Notes: a model not told the origin generated them from the sequence alone. A stretch of 64,000 nt of DNA from an uncultured Pelagibacteraceae bacterium (GCA_902524955.1 CABZEY010000005.1:1-64000), one strand, 5' to 3'; counted from the stretch's first letter, positions 10,545-21,319 are shown. Program-made: numbers and translations.

Positions 10545-10808
10545 TTAATAATTTCTCGATTTTGGACATCTGAATTCAGAGTAAAAATCCATAATTTTGA
10601 TCTTAGCGTTTGGATTAGTATCTTCATAATAACAAATAAATTTATATCCCTGCTTGTACATCCGATGATCGCTTGACAGTCTGTCCTCCCGTGAAAGTAC
10701 ATAATAATGATTATCATTTTTACTATCTTTTACCTCATCATCACCTAAAAAGTAACTAACAACTATTAAAAATACAAAAAAATAAACTAAATATTTTAAT
10801 AATTTCAC
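10545..10808 (-). CDS. Hypothetical protein with N-terminal signal/TM segment
   Basis: 87 aa, MKLLKYLVYFFVFLIVVSYFLG N-terminus; no family recognised. Confidence 0.45.
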   Translation of the reverse strand: MKLLKYLVYFFVFLIVVSYFLGDDEVKDSKNDNHYYVLSREDRLSSDHRMYKQGYKFICYYEDTNPNAKIKIMDFYSEFRCPKSRNY

Positions 10809-10850
10809 AAACTTACATTAGTATTTTTCTAAATTTTTTACAATCAACTC

Positions 10851-11633
10851 CTAAGACATATTTTTAGGATCAGGCATACCTACTTTATTATATCCTGCAT
10901 CTACATAATGAATTTCGCCTGTAACTCCGCCAGCAAGATCACTAAGTAAATATAAAGCTGAATTTCCAACATCGTCAATATTTACATTACGTTTTAAAAA
11001 AGAATGGTCTTCATTCCACTTGTATAAAAACTTTGCATCTCCAATCGCAGACGCTGCTAATGTTTTTATTGGTCCAGCGCTTATGGCGTTTACTCTGATA
11101 CCGTTTTTACCAAGATCTCTAGCTAAATATTTAGTGCTTGTCTCAAGTGCAGATTTACAAACACCCATTACATTGTAATTTGGAATAGTTTTAGACGACT
11201 CGTAGGTCAAAGTTATCATACTACTACCTTCTTTCATTAAAGGTGCAGCCTGCTGCGCTATTTCTGTGAAAGAAAAACATGAAATCAACATGCTTTTTAA
11301 GAAGTTGTCCCTTGAAGTGTTTAAATATTTTCCAGACAACTCAGACTTATCAGAAAATGCGACAGCATGAACTACAAAATCTAAGTCGCCCCATTTTTTT
11401 TTAATTTCTTTGAAGGTGTTTGAAATTTGATCTTTATTTTCAACATTGCAATCTAATGTAAATTTTGATCCTAGGGACTCTGCTAATGGAATTACTCTTT
11501 TTTTTAAAGCATCACCCACATAAGTAAACGCTAGTTCAGCACCATGTTCTGCCAGTTTTTTTGAAATACCCCACGCAATAGATCTATCATTTGCAACACC
11601 CATGATTAAACCTTTTTTATCTTTTAGAAGCAT
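10851..11633 (-). CDS. fabI: Enoyl-[acyl-carrier-protein] reductase (NADH)
   Basis: FabI-type SDR: LLKDKKGLIMGVANDRSIAWGIS, Y(N)VMGVCKSALE, GIRVNAISAGPIKTLAASAI. Confidence 0.95.
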   Translation of the reverse strand: MLLKDKKGLIMGVANDRSIAWGISKKLAEHGAELAFTYVGDALKKRVIPLAESLGSKFTLDCNVENKDQISNTFKEIKKKWGDLDFVVHAVAFSDKSELSGKYLNTSRDNFLKSMLISCFSFTEIAQQAAPLMKEGSSMITLTYESSKTIPNYNVMGVCKSALETSTKYLARDLGKNGIRVNAISAGPIKTLAASAIGDAKFLYKWNEDHSFLKRNVNIDDVGNSALYLLSDLAGGVTGEIHYVDAGYNKVGMPDPKNMS

Positions 11634-11635
11634 GG

Positions 11636-12847
11636 CTATACTTTCTCAAAAACTAAAGTAGCATTTGTTCCACCAAATCCAAAGCTATTGGACATTATAG
11701 CATCAAGCTTGACATCCTTTTCAACTTTTTGAATGATTGGAAATTTTTTTGCTTCATCATCAATTTCTGAAATATTTATTGAAGCAGATATGAAATTATT
11801 TTTCATCATTATTAAGCTATAAATTGCTTCATGTACTGATGTTGCCCCTAAAGAATGTCCTGATAAAGATTTAGTCGAACTAATTTTCGGTATTTCGTCT
11901 TTAAATACTTCTCCAACTGCTTTAAGCTCTGTTATATCTCCTACCGGTGTTGATGTTCCATGAGTATTTAAATAATCTATTTTTTTATTTGTCGTTTTCA
12001 AGGCCATTTGCATACAACGTTTTGCACCTTCTCCTGATGGAGCAACCATGTCATATCCATCTGATGTGGCACCATATCCTGTTATCTCGGCATAAATTTT
12101 TGCACCTCTACTTTTTGCATGTTCATATTCCTCTAATACTAATACACCGCCACCACCTGAAATAACAAATCCATCACGACTCTTGTCGTATGGCCTAGAG
12201 GCTGTTGTGGGATTATCATTGTACTTCGATGAAAGAGCAGTCATAGCGTCAAACATTGCAGTCATTGCAAAATGTACCTCATCGCTTCCACCAGCAAATA
12301 TAATTTTTTGCTTTCCAAGTTGGATTAATTCCATTGCGTTACCTATACAATGGCCACTTGTGGCGCATGCTGAGCTAATTGTATAGTTTGTTCCTTTGAT
12401 TTTAAAAGGAGTTGCCAAAGTAGCTGAGGCTGTACTGGCCATCGTTCTTGGAACTATAAACGGCCCCATTTTTTTTGGATTTTTTTCTCTAGTTTTATCT
12501 GCAGCTAAAATTACATTCTCTATAGAGGGTCCCCCAGAACCCATAATCATGCCTGTATCTATACTACTTACTTGATTATCTTTTAAACCCGAGTCTTTAA
12601 CGGCTTCAGACATTGCAATATAATTATATGCAGACCCAGCACCCATAAATCTCATTACCTTACGATCTATATGTTCTTCAAAATTAATTTTCGGTTTACC
12701 GTGTACATGACTTTTTAAATTATATTCTTTATATTCTTCACTAAAGCTAATTCCAGAATTTGAATTAATTAAGGATTTATAAACTTCATCTTGATTATTC
12801 CCTAAACAAGAAACGACTCCAATACCAGTAACCACTACTCTCTTCAT
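11636..12847 (-). CDS. fabB: 3-oxoacyl-ACP synthase I
   Basis: KAS fold with [14 protein letters not shown] active-site Cys, [11 protein letters not shown] and [11 protein letters not shown] His motifs; in a fabA-fabB-fabI operon. Confidence 0.95.
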   Translation of the reverse strand: MKRVVVTGIGVVSCLGNNQDEVYKSLINSNSGISFSEEYKEYNLKSHVHGKPKINFEEHIDRKVMRFMGAGSAYNYIAMSEAVKDSGLKDNQVSSIDTGMIMGSGGPSIENVILAADKTREKNPKKMGPFIVPRTMASTASATLATPFKIKGTNYTISSACATSGHCIGNAMELIQLGKQKIIFAGGSDEVHFAMTAMFDAMTALSSKYNDNPTTASRPYDKSRDGFVISGGGGVLVLEEYEHAKSRGAKIYAEITGYGATSDGYDMVAPSGEGAKRCMQMALKTTNKKIDYLNTHGTSTPVGDITELKAVGEVFKDEIPKISSTKSLSGHSLGATSVHEAIYSLIMMKNNFISASINISEIDDEAKKFPIIQKVEKDVKLDAIMSNSFGFGGTNATLVFEKV

Positions 12848-12849
12848 AT

Positions 12850-13356
12850 CTAATTTTTAAACAATCCTACTTTTAAATTTTTCGTACTATATATTTTTTT
12901 ATCATCAATTAAAAGTATACCATCAGCAAGCCCAACTGAAGTATCTCCTTTCTTCATAACTCTCTTTATTTCAATTATATATTTCGCCAATTTATTGTTA
13001 CTTAACACTTCACCTGTAAATTTTACTTCACCAACTCCTAAAGCTCGTCCTTTTCCAGGGTTGCCAATCCACCCCAAAAAAAATCCTACAAGTTGCCACA
13101 TTGCATCCAACCCTAAGCACCCAGGCATCACAGGATCTGTTTTAAAATGACAATCAAAAAACCACAAATTTGTTTTAATATCTAGCTCAGCTTCAATGTA
13201 ACCTTTATTATATGAACCACCATTCTCTGTAATTTTACTTATACGATCAAACATAAGCATTGGTGGAGCAGGAAGTCTTGCATTTCCTGGTCCAAACATT
13301 TCGCCATTAGCACAAGATATTAGTTCATTGTAGTCAAATGAGTTTTTATTCTTCAT
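12850..13356 (-). CDS. fabA: 3-hydroxydecanoyl-ACP dehydratase
   Basis: FabA motifs [35 protein letters not shown]. Confidence 0.95.
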   Translation of the reverse strand: MKNKNSFDYNELISCANGEMFGPGNARLPAPPMLMFDRISKITENGGSYNKGYIEAELDIKTNLWFFDCHFKTDPVMPGCLGLDAMWQLVGFFLGWIGNPGKGRALGVGEVKFTGEVLSNNKLAKYIIEIKRVMKKGDTSVGLADGILLIDDKKIYSTKNLKVGLFKN

Positions 13357-13409
13357 AAAAAGATGTTTTATACTTGATGATCTAATTTAATAAAACAAAA
13401 ATTAAAATA

Positions 13410-13868
13410 TTATTTTACATTGATTTTATGTTCATTTATAGCCCAAAGGTACTCTTTTCTAACCCATCCATTTGTTTTGGAGTTTTTGATTTCACACCAT
13501 ATTTGATTACATTTTTTTATAGTTAATACTTGATAAATTTCTAATTTAACTTTTGGTTTAGAGTAAATTGAGGGTAACGAATATACAACCAGATTGTCTT
13601 TTGTTGTCACAGTAGTTTTTATTTTAGATAGTTGAGAAATGTGAACCCATCCGGTATCATTATCGTAGTCCTTAACCTTCCTCCAATTATAATGGTCATC
13701 AATAATTACAACTGGTAAATATTTTTTTTCATAAACAAATTTTATAGGGTAACTCTTTGATGGACCAAGTCTTACATTTACTTTGGTATTTTTTAAACTT
13801 CTGACTTCGGAAAATGCGATATTTGAAATTAAAATTAAAGTAGAGCAAGTAAATAAAAATCTACCCAT
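13410..13868 (-). CDS. Secreted bacterial SH3-domain protein
   Basis: Signal peptide followed by SH3-like repeats (KNTKVNVRLGPSKSYPIKFVYEKKYLPVVIIDDHYNWRKVKDYDNDTGWVH). Confidence 0.75.
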   Translation of the reverse strand: MGRFLFTCSTLILISNIAFSEVRSLKNTKVNVRLGPSKSYPIKFVYEKKYLPVVIIDDHYNWRKVKDYDNDTGWVHISQLSKIKTTVTTKDNLVVYSLPSIYSKPKVKLEIYQVLTIKKCNQIWCEIKNSKTNGWVRKEYLWAINEHKINVK

Positions 13869-14604
13869 GATTATTACAAATTTTGCTTATTTTAATTTTT
13901 ACTTTTCTAAATAATAAATTTTCTAAATTAATTATAAGCACTTTGCCTTTCAAATCTGAAAAAATTTCAACAATATTTTTAATAACTTCATTACAGATTA
14001 TTATACCAGCCATTCCAGTCACTGTGCCTACAATTCCATCGTCTTGACATCTTGGTACATTACTTGGTGGTTTGGGCATAAAACACCTCAGGCAAGGACC
14101 TTTTTTTGTAAAATCAAAAAAAAAGATATGGGCATCAAATTGACTTACCGAGCCAACAAATAACTTTTTTCTTTGCCTTAGACATTCATCATTAATATTT
14201 AATTTGGATTTAAAATTGTCGGTTCCATCTATTATGTAGTCGTAATCTTTTATAATTTTTTTTAAATTTTGTTTATCTACCTTAATATCAAAAGTTTTAA
14301 TTTTAATTTTTTTATCTATCATCTGAATTTTTTTTTTTGTAACAATTACCTTTTTTTTACCAACATCGACCTGATTGAATAAAACTTGCCTATGTAGATT
14401 GCTTATATTGACATTATCATAGTCAATTATTCCAAATTCATATATTCCTGCTCTTGCTAGGTAAAGTGCTACAGGTGAACCAATACCACCAACTCCGATA
14501 ATAAGAACCTTTTGCTTTTTTAATTTGATTTGACCCTGAATGTTAATTTTTTTTAAATTAATTTGACCCTTATATCTTTCAATTTGGTCATTGGTAAGTT
14601 TCAT
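13861..14604 (-). CDS. moeB: ThiF/MoeB-family adenylyltransferase
   Basis: KVLIIGVGGIGSPVALYLARAGI nucleotide-binding motif, NLHRQ, DGTDNFKSKLNINDEC. MoeB versus ThiF not resolved. Confidence 0.85.
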   Translation of the reverse strand: MKLTNDQIERYKGQINLKKINIQGQIKLKKQKVLIIGVGGIGSPVALYLARAGIYEFGIIDYDNVNISNLHRQVLFNQVDVGKKKVIVTKKKIQMIDKKIKIKTFDIKVDKQNLKKIIKDYDYIIDGTDNFKSKLNINDECLRQRKKLFVGSVSQFDAHIFFFDFTKKGPCLRCFMPKPPSNVPRCQDDGIVGTVTGMAGIIICNEVIKNIVEIFSDLKGKVLIINLENLLFRKVKIKISKICNNHG

Positions 14605-15047
14605 TAATTCTCTCCAGTTGACCCAAAGCCCCCCAAGCCTCTTGGAGTACTAGGCAGTTCTTCAACAATCTCAAATTCTGCCTTTATTACTGGGCAAATT
14701 ATCATCTGTGCAATACGGTCACCATTTTTAATTACAAAATTGTCTTTTCCTAAATTAATTAAAATTACTTTAATTTCACCTCTGTAATCTGAGTCAATTG
14801 TTCCAGGTGTATTTAAAACTGTGATATTTTTTTTAATTGCTAATCCGGATCTCGGTCTAATTTGAATCTCTAAATTTTCGTCTACGGCTATGGAAAGTCC
14901 AGTTGGTACTAAAGCAGTTTCATTTGATTTCACTATCAAGTCCTTTTCTAAAAATGCTACAAGATCTAATCCTGATGAACCGTCAGTTTTATATTCAGGA
15001 ATTTTTACGGCTTTATTAAGTTTTTTAATTAAGGCTTTGGTTTTCAT
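14604..15047 (-). CDS. dut: dUTP diphosphatase
   Basis: Trimeric dUTPase motifs: GSSGLDL, RPRSGLA, TIDSDYRGEIKVI, GDRIAQMII, RGLGGFGSTG. Confidence 0.96.
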   Translation of the reverse strand: MKTKALIKKLNKAVKIPEYKTDGSSGLDLVAFLEKDLIVKSNETALVPTGLSIAVDENLEIQIRPRSGLAIKKNITVLNTPGTIDSDYRGEIKVILINLGKDNFVIKNGDRIAQMIICPVIKAEFEIVEELPSTPRGLGGFGSTGEN

Positions 15048-16233
15048 TAATTGAGAATTTCTTTAAAATTTTTTGTACAAGCATTGAGGCGATTTCAGAT
15101 TTATCTCGTTTAGTAATTTTTTCTATTTCATCACCTTTTTGTATTATTGAAACTTCATTGTTCATAGAGTTAAAACCTATAGATTGATCTGAAACATCAT
15201 TTGCAACAATCCAATCACAATGTTTTTGTTCAAGTTTCATTTTAGCAGACTTAATTAAGTGACCTGTTTCTGCTGCAAAACCAATTACAAGTTTTGGTCT
15301 AAGAGAGTTATGAGTGCTTACAAATTTTAAAATATCTATATTTTGTTGTAATTTAATATTTAATTCATTATTATTTTTTTTTATTTTAAAATCTTTTTTT
15401 TTTGTCTTAAAATCAGCAACAGCTGCTGAAAAAATCGCAATATCTACAGGTAGACATCTTTTTACAGCTTCCAACATTTCATCAGCAGTTGTAACTTTTG
15501 TAATGTCCAGGTTTTTATCAGTTTTTATTTTAGATGGTCCTAAAATTAACTTAGTTCGTACACCTGACTCATTTAACTTTTTAGCAAGTTGATATCCTTG
15601 TATTCCAGAGGACTCATTTGAGATATATCTGACTGGATCAATATATTCTCTAGTTGGACCAGCAGTTACCAAAGCATTTAATTTTAGATTATTATTCAAA
15701 TGATTTTTTATTGTAAGTTCAATTTCATTAATACTCGCCATTCTACCTTCGCCATACTCACCACAGGCTAATTCACCCACAGATGGACCGATTAAAATAA
15801 AATCTCTTGATCTAAGCTTTGAAATATTTAATTGAGTTGCTTTATTTTCCCACATTTTAACATTCATCGCAGGTGCTAAAAAAATTTTTTTATCAGAGGC
15901 AAGTATCACAGTATTAATAAAGTCATTTGCTGAACCGTTAGCAATGTTTTCTAATATGTTTGCAGTCGCTGGTGCCACGAGTATTAAATCTGCCCATCTT
16001 GACAAAGCAATATGATCCATCTCTATTTCTTCATTTAAGTCAAATTTATTCTGATAGACTTTATTCTTTGATAAAGATGAAATTGATAAAGGTGTTACAA
16101 ATTCTTCTGCTGTTTTTGTCAGAATAGTTTTAACCTCAAATTTTTGAGAAACTAGACTTCTAATAAGGTCTAAAGTTTTATATGCAGCTATGCCACCTGA
16201 AATTATTATTAAAATTTTTTTTGAATTCCTCAT
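15025..16233 (-). CDS. coaBC: Bifunctional phosphopantothenoylcysteine decarboxylase/synthase
   Basis: Flavoprotein N-terminus (ILIIISGGIAAYKTLDLIR; APAMNVKMWEN) plus CoaB (VTAGPTREYIDPVRYISNESSG). Confidence 0.95.
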   Translation of the reverse strand: MRNSKKILIIISGGIAAYKTLDLIRSLVSQKFEVKTILTKTAEEFVTPLSISSLSKNKVYQNKFDLNEEIEMDHIALSRWADLILVAPATANILENIANGSANDFINTVILASDKKIFLAPAMNVKMWENKATQLNISKLRSRDFILIGPSVGELACGEYGEGRMASINEIELTIKNHLNNNLKLNALVTAGPTREYIDPVRYISNESSGIQGYQLAKKLNESGVRTKLILGPSKIKTDKNLDITKVTTADEMLEAVKRCLPVDIAIFSAAVADFKTKKKDFKIKKNNNELNIKLQQNIDILKFVSTHNSLRPKLVIGFAAETGHLIKSAKMKLEQKHCDWIVANDVSDQSIGFNSMNNEVSIIQKGDEIEKITKRDKSEIASMLVQKILKKFSINENQSLN

Positions 16234-16240
16234 AAACTAA

Positions 16241-17797
16241 TCAATTAAATACTATTAATAATGATATTACTATCAATAATATAAAAATAATAATCTTGTT
16301 TTGCTGATTTTTTATTTTTAATTTTTCGTTTTCAAATTTTTTTGCAATTTCATTATTTGTAGCGACTGTTCCTGCAGCTAGCAGCTCTAATGCCTTGGAG
16401 GCATTATCCATCATAATCGGAAGGTCTGGCAATCTATCCATAACTTTCGAAGTTGTTTGTACTACTTGTCTAAATTTAGCTTCAGGACCAACTTCTTGTT
16501 TAAGCCAACCTTCTAATACAGGTTTTGAAATTTCCCATATATTGGCGTCTTCATCTAAAGTTCTTGCGACACCCTCTACGACCACCATGGTTTTTTGCAA
16601 AAGAAGAAGCTGAGGTTGTGTAGCCATATTAAACCGTTCAGTAATTTCAAACAACTGAGCTAGTAGTTTTCCTGCAGATATATTTTTAATGGATTGACCA
16701 AAAATGGGCTCACCGATAGATCTTAATGCTTGCGAAAAGGATTCTCTAGACTGATCCTGTGGCACTAAACCTGCAATAAAATGAACATCAGCAACTTTCT
16801 CGTAGTCTCTTTTAATAAAACCATAAAGTATTTCGGCAAGATATTTTCGGTTATTAACATCCAGTCTACCCATAATACCAAAATCTACTGGAATTATATT
16901 GCCTTCATCGTCAACGAATAAATTACCTTGGTGCATATCCCCATGAAAAAAACCATCACCTACCGCTTGTCTTAAGAAATTTTGGATAATATTTTTTGCT
17001 AACTCTTTCTTATTAATATTTTTTTCATCAATTTTAGTAATATCTTTGATACTTATGCCATCAACTTGTTGTGATGTTAAAATTCTTTTTGATGTAAAAT
17101 CCCAATTTATTTTTGGAACTTTAAATTTAGGATCTGAAATTGTATTTTTTTTCAGTTCACTTGCTGCAGAACCTTCGAATCTTAAATCCATTTCAATCGC
17201 AGTTATTTCTCTTAATAAATGAACAACTTCTATGAGTTTTAAACGCTTAGTCTTAGGTAAAATCACCTCAATTATAGATGCAAATAACATTAAGGCGTCA
17301 AGTTCTTCGTTAAATTTTTTTTCAATACCAGGTCTCAGTATTTTTATTGCAAAATTTTCACCCTCAATTTTTGCAAAATGGACTTGAGCTATAGAAGCTG
17401 CTGCTACAGGTTCAGTTAAATCTTTGATTTGTAAATATTTTTTTTCGCCAAGTTCCTCTTTAATGCTTCTTTCGGCTATTACCATATCAAACGGGGGAAG
17501 ATTATCCTGAAGACTTTGCAATTCTTTGGCAAGAATTTTTCCAACAATATCTGGTCTGGTGCCTAAAAACTGACCTAATTTTATAAATGTCGGCCCAAGC
17601 TCTTTTAATGCACTGGCTAATCTTAAACCAACACTTTTGCTATCTAAACTTTTTTTTTTAAATGATGAAAATCCAAAGATTTTTATAATAATTCTAATAA
17701 AAAAATTAGGTTTATAAACTTCATCAAAATAGTCTAGTGTTGATGATTTTGATAAAGCTCTTCCAATTTTTAATAAAATGAATACCTTTTTAATCAT
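16241..17797 (-). CDS. ubiB: ABC1/UbiB-family protein, ubiquinone biosynthesis
   Basis: ADCK/UbiB motifs: LGPTFIKLGQFLGTRPD, AAASIAQVHFA, GFFHGDMHQGNLFVDDEGNIIPVDFGIMG; C-terminal TM. Confidence 0.94.
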   Translation of the reverse strand: MIKKVFILLKIGRALSKSSTLDYFDEVYKPNFFIRIIIKIFGFSSFKKKSLDSKSVGLRLASALKELGPTFIKLGQFLGTRPDIVGKILAKELQSLQDNLPPFDMVIAERSIKEELGEKKYLQIKDLTEPVAAASIAQVHFAKIEGENFAIKILRPGIEKKFNEELDALMLFASIIEVILPKTKRLKLIEVVHLLREITAIEMDLRFEGSAASELKKNTISDPKFKVPKINWDFTSKRILTSQQVDGISIKDITKIDEKNINKKELAKNIIQNFLRQAVGDGFFHGDMHQGNLFVDDEGNIIPVDFGIMGRLDVNNRKYLAEILYGFIKRDYEKVADVHFIAGLVPQDQSRESFSQALRSIGEPIFGQSIKNISAGKLLAQLFEITERFNMATQPQLLLLQKTMVVVEGVARTLDEDANIWEISKPVLEGWLKQEVGPEAKFRQVVQTTSKVMDRLPDLPIMMDNASKALELLAAGTVATNNEIAKKFENEKLKIKNQQNKIIIFILLIVISLLIVFN

Positions 17798-18500
17798 TCA
17801 ATTTCCATGCGTAATGAATTGAAGCGATACCACCAAAAATATTTTTAATATTTATATTCTTAAAACCAGCTTTATTTAATTTATTTTTAATTTCAATTTG
17901 CGTATGAAAGTCTTCGATACTTTTAATTAAATATTCATAAGGGTTAGAATTTTTGTTAAATATTTTTCCAAAATAAGGAATAGTTTTAGAGTATAATTTA
18001 TAAAGTTTACCTAAAAAAGGTTTATCAACTTTATAAAACTCTAAACAAAAAAAACCACCACCCTTTTTCAATATTCTAAATGCTTCGCTCAAAACATCAT
18101 CTATCTTTGAAACATTTCGTAATCCAAAGCTTATTAAATAAATATCGATAGTTTGACTTTTTAATGGAATATTTTCTGCATAACTACAAATATGTTTAAC
18201 GTTATTAAAATTTTTGAATTTTGATATATTATGATTGAGCATATTAAAATTTGGTTCAATACGGTATACTTTTTGATATTTATTTTTTTTTAATATTAAG
18301 TGAGAAATGTCACCAGTACCAGAGGCCATATCAACAATTTTATAATTTACATTTATATCAAGACTTTTAACAAATTCTTTTTTCCACAGTCTGTGACTAC
18401 CCAATGACATTATATCGTTCATTAAATCATAATTTTCATAAACATTGTCAAAAATATTATTTACAAATTTTTTATCTTTGTGATGATGAATATTTTTCAT
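17790..18500 (-). CDS. ubiE: Demethylmenaquinone/ubiquinone methyltransferase UbiE
   Basis: YDLMNDIMSLGSHRLWKKEFV, VDMASGTGDIS, LRNVSKIDDVLSEAFRILKKGG. Confidence 0.94.
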   Translation of the reverse strand: MKNIHHHKDKKFVNNIFDNVYENYDLMNDIMSLGSHRLWKKEFVKSLDINVNYKIVDMASGTGDISHLILKKNKYQKVYRIEPNFNMLNHNISKFKNFNNVKHICSYAENIPLKSQTIDIYLISFGLRNVSKIDDVLSEAFRILKKGGGFFCLEFYKVDKPFLGKLYKLYSKTIPYFGKIFNKNSNPYEYLIKSIEDFHTQIEIKNKLNKAGFKNINIKNIFGGIASIHYAWKLND

Positions 18501-18538
18501 AATTTGTTAAATATCCAGTTTATTAAAAATTAAACTTT

Positions 18539-19399
18539 ATGCCAGAACTTCCAGAAGTTGAAATAACAAAAAGAAGCTTATCAAAACAAATTCTACGTAA
18601 AAAGGTTAGTAGTGTGACAATTATTAATCCTGAACTAAGGTATAACATTAATAAAGAAAAATTAACTTTATTAAAAGGAAAAATTATAAAAAAAATTATT
18701 AGACGATCAAAATATATTTTAATATTTTTTAATGACACTAATGTTCTATTAATTCATCTTGGAATGACAGGTCGATTTTACTACACTAAAACTAATGGTA
18801 GAAAATTTAATACTAGTTTTTATAATAATACGAATATAATTAATAAACATGACCACTTAAAAATTAAATTTGGCAAGTTTAGTCTTATTTATAATGATGT
18901 TAGAAAATTTGGTTTTATTAAAAGAATTCAGAAAAAAAATGTTGTTACCAGCAATCATTTATCTAGACTTGGATGTGAGCCATTATCAAACAAATTTTGT
19001 TTTAATTATTTAAAAAGTAAAATCTTGAATAAAAAATCCTCAATAAAAAATTTACTAATGAACCAATCTATAGTAGCTGGTTTAGGAAACATATATGTGA
19101 ATGAGACTTTGTATTTTTGTAAAATTCATCCTGAAAAAAAAGGCTATAAAATAGTTGATAAAGATATAAGAAAATTAATAAGCGTGATTAAAAAAATACT
19201 TAAAAATGCAATTATAGCGGGTGGTTCTACAATAAAAAATTATCACAACTCAGAAGGGAAGAAGGGCTCATATCAAAAAAATTTTCACGTTTATGACAGA
19301 GAGGGTAAGAAGTGCCTTAGAATAAGTTGTAAGGGTAAAATTAGACGTATAAAGCGCTCTGGGCGGTCTATTTTTTACTGTTCCAAATGTCAAACATAG
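18539..19399 (+). CDS. mutM: Formamidopyrimidine-DNA glycosylase
   Basis: MPELPEVE N-terminus; C-terminal zinc-finger-like CLRISCKG...GRSIFYCSKCQ. Confidence 0.95.
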   Translation: MPELPEVEITKRSLSKQILRKKVSSVTIINPELRYNINKEKLTLLKGKIIKKIIRRSKYILIFFNDTNVLLIHLGMTGRFYYTKTNGRKFNTSFYNNTNIINKHDHLKIKFGKFSLIYNDVRKFGFIKRIQKKNVVTSNHLSRLGCEPLSNKFCFNYLKSKILNKKSSIKNLLMNQSIVAGLGNIYVNETLYFCKIHPEKKGYKIVDKDIRKLISVIKKILKNAIIAGGSTIKNYHNSEGKKGSYQKNFHVYDREGKKCLRISCKGKIRRIKRSGRSIFYCSKCQT

Positions 19400-19401
19400 T
19401 A

Positions 19402-19429
19402 TTGACCGGGATCAAAAAAATTATATAAG
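19402..19429 (+). promoter_or_regulatory. Candidate promoter for rpsT
   Basis: TTGACC (19402-19407), 16-nt spacer, TATAAG (19424-19429), shortly before the rpsT ATG at 19446. Confidence 0.45.
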
Positions 19430-19445
19430 GTGCCAATCAAACATC

Positions 19446-19709
19446 ATGGCAAATACTTCATCAGCTAAGAAAAAAACAAAAGTTATTAAAGCAAAAACTG
19501 CAATAAATCGAAAAAGGCTTGGTAAATATAAAAGAGCTATCACAGAAATGGAAAATGCAATTAAAAGTGGTGATAAAACAAGAGCAGCTAAACTTTTTGA
19601 TAATTTTCAATCTAAGTTAATGAAAGTTTCAAAAAAAGGTTCTATAAAAAGGCAGACAGTTTCTAGAAAAATTTCAAGAACAGCGAAAAAACTTGCATCT
19701 ATGAAATAG
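19446..19709 (+). CDS. rpsT: 30S ribosomal protein S20
   Basis: 87-aa basic protein, MANTSSAKKKTKVIKAKTAINR, adjacent to dnaA as in other alphaproteobacteria. Confidence 0.94.
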   Translation: MANTSSAKKKTKVIKAKTAINRKRLGKYKRAITEMENAIKSGDKTRAAKLFDNFQSKLMKVSKKGSIKRQTVSRKISRTAKKLASMK

Positions 19710-19929
19710 ATTTGCTCACGTTAAATATTATAATTAAAATTCAACTTAACGTTTTAAAATTCAATCTTAGATTTTAATTAGAAATATTTTTTTAAATTTA
19801 AGTTTTAATTCAATTTCAATATAAAAAAGTTTTTGCTAATTTTCTCAATCTTAAGTTGATTATTTTTTATTTATTATTTTTTATTTTTTTTGTTGCTTCA
19901 GCAATTAGATTTATCTAAAAGATAATTTC

Positions 19930-21318
19930 ATGAAAAATTCATCAGCTTTGCAAATTAATGAAGATATAAAAAAAAATTGGGAAGTTGTTCAAGAAAAATT
20001 AAAAGAAAGCTATGGATTAGACGTTTACAAAAGTTGGATTCAAAATGTAGAGGCTAAAGGAATTGATTTTGCATCTCTAATTTTAGTTGTTAAAACAAGA
20101 TTTGTAAGAGATTGGATCGTTTCTCATTATGCAGACAAAATATTAGATCATTTTCAGAAATTAGACAATTCAGTTTCAAGAATTCAATTCGAAATTAACG
20201 AAATTTTTGATGAAAAGAGATCAACCAATATCTTAGACTTTGGATCTGGAACTAAAGTAATAGACCTAAAGGATACTAATTATGGGATTAATCGGATAGA
20301 CCCAAGATTAAGTTTTGAGACCTTCGTGACAGGTGAGAGCAATCAATTAGCCTTTTCTGCAGCTAAAAGAGTAACGGAAAGCCTTGGTCACTATAATCCG
20401 CTTTATATTTATGGCGGTGTTGGTTTAGGTAAAACACATATTTTAAATGCTATTGGTAATCAGCTGAAGCAACATGATAAAAAAGTAATTTATTTGTCAG
20501 CAGAGCGATTTATGTATCAATTTGTCAAATCAATCAAAAATAAAGATACACATAAATTTAAAGAAATTTTTAGAAATGCTGATGTATTAATTTTAGATGA
20601 TATCCAATTTATTAGTGGTAAAGAGGTAACTCAGGAAGAGTTTTTTTATACATTTAATAGTCTTTTAGAAAACCAGTCCCAGGTTGTAATTTCATGTGAT
20701 CGCTCACCTAACGAATTAGACAGAATTCAAGATAGAATAAAATCACGCTTATCAGGTGGTCTCGTTGTTGATGTCCAGCCACCAGATATTGGTCTTAGGT
20801 TAGATATTTTGAAAAAAAGATGTCTCGCAGAAAAAAATCATTTTGGAAATGAAATTATGATTAATGACGAAATATTATCATTTATATCAAATGAATTCAA
20901 ATCAAGTATTAGAGATATGCTTGGTGTTTTAAACAGAATAATAGCCTCAGCCAGAATTCAAAATAAGACACCAACATTGCAAGATGCGAAATTAATTTTG
21001 AAAGATCTTTTAAATAACATGCAGTCGGTAATAAGTATTGAAGATATTCAAAAAATTGTAGTAGCTTATTATAACTTATCTATGAATGATTTTTTATCTG
21101 CTAGACGATCAAGGCATATTGCTCGACCAAGACAAATTGCAATGTATTTATCAAAAAAACTTACCACCAAATCCTTACCTGAAATTGGAAGAAAATTTAC
21201 GGGTAGAGATCATACTACTGTAATTCATGCAATTAAAAAAATTGAAGAATTAATGTCTAAAGACAGGCAGTTTGAGTATGAAGTACAGAGTATTACTGAT
21301 AGAATAATCAAAAGGTAA
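19930..21318 (+). CDS. dnaA: Chromosomal replication initiator DnaA
   Basis: AAA+ motifs GGVGLGKTHILNAIG and DVLILDDIQFISGKE; C-terminal DnaA signature GRDHTTVIHAIKKIE. Confidence 0.97.
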   Translation: MKNSSALQINEDIKKNWEVVQEKLKESYGLDVYKSWIQNVEAKGIDFASLILVVKTRFVRDWIVSHYADKILDHFQKLDNSVSRIQFEINEIFDEKRSTNILDFGSGTKVIDLKDTNYGINRIDPRLSFETFVTGESNQLAFSAAKRVTESLGHYNPLYIYGGVGLGKTHILNAIGNQLKQHDKKVIYLSAERFMYQFVKSIKNKDTHKFKEIFRNADVLILDDIQFISGKEVTQEEFFYTFNSLLENQSQVVISCDRSPNELDRIQDRIKSRLSGGLVVDVQPPDIGLRLDILKKRCLAEKNHFGNEIMINDEILSFISNEFKSSIRDMLGVLNRIIASARIQNKTPTLQDAKLILKDLLNNMQSVISIEDIQKIVVAYYNLSMNDFLSARRSRHIARPRQIAMYLSKKLTTKSLPEIGRKFTGRDHTTVIHAIKKIEELMSKDRQFEYEVQSITDRIIKR

Positions 21319-21319
21319 G

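Noticed and set aside
11947-12386. Plus-strand ORFs opposite fabB
   Set aside because: Overlap a well-supported fabB CDS on the other strand; sequences are low-complexity or His/Leu-rich translation artefacts.
19710-19929. Firm oriC annotation
   Set aside because: AT-rich and next to dnaA, but no consensus DnaA boxes were found by eye; kept only as a finding.
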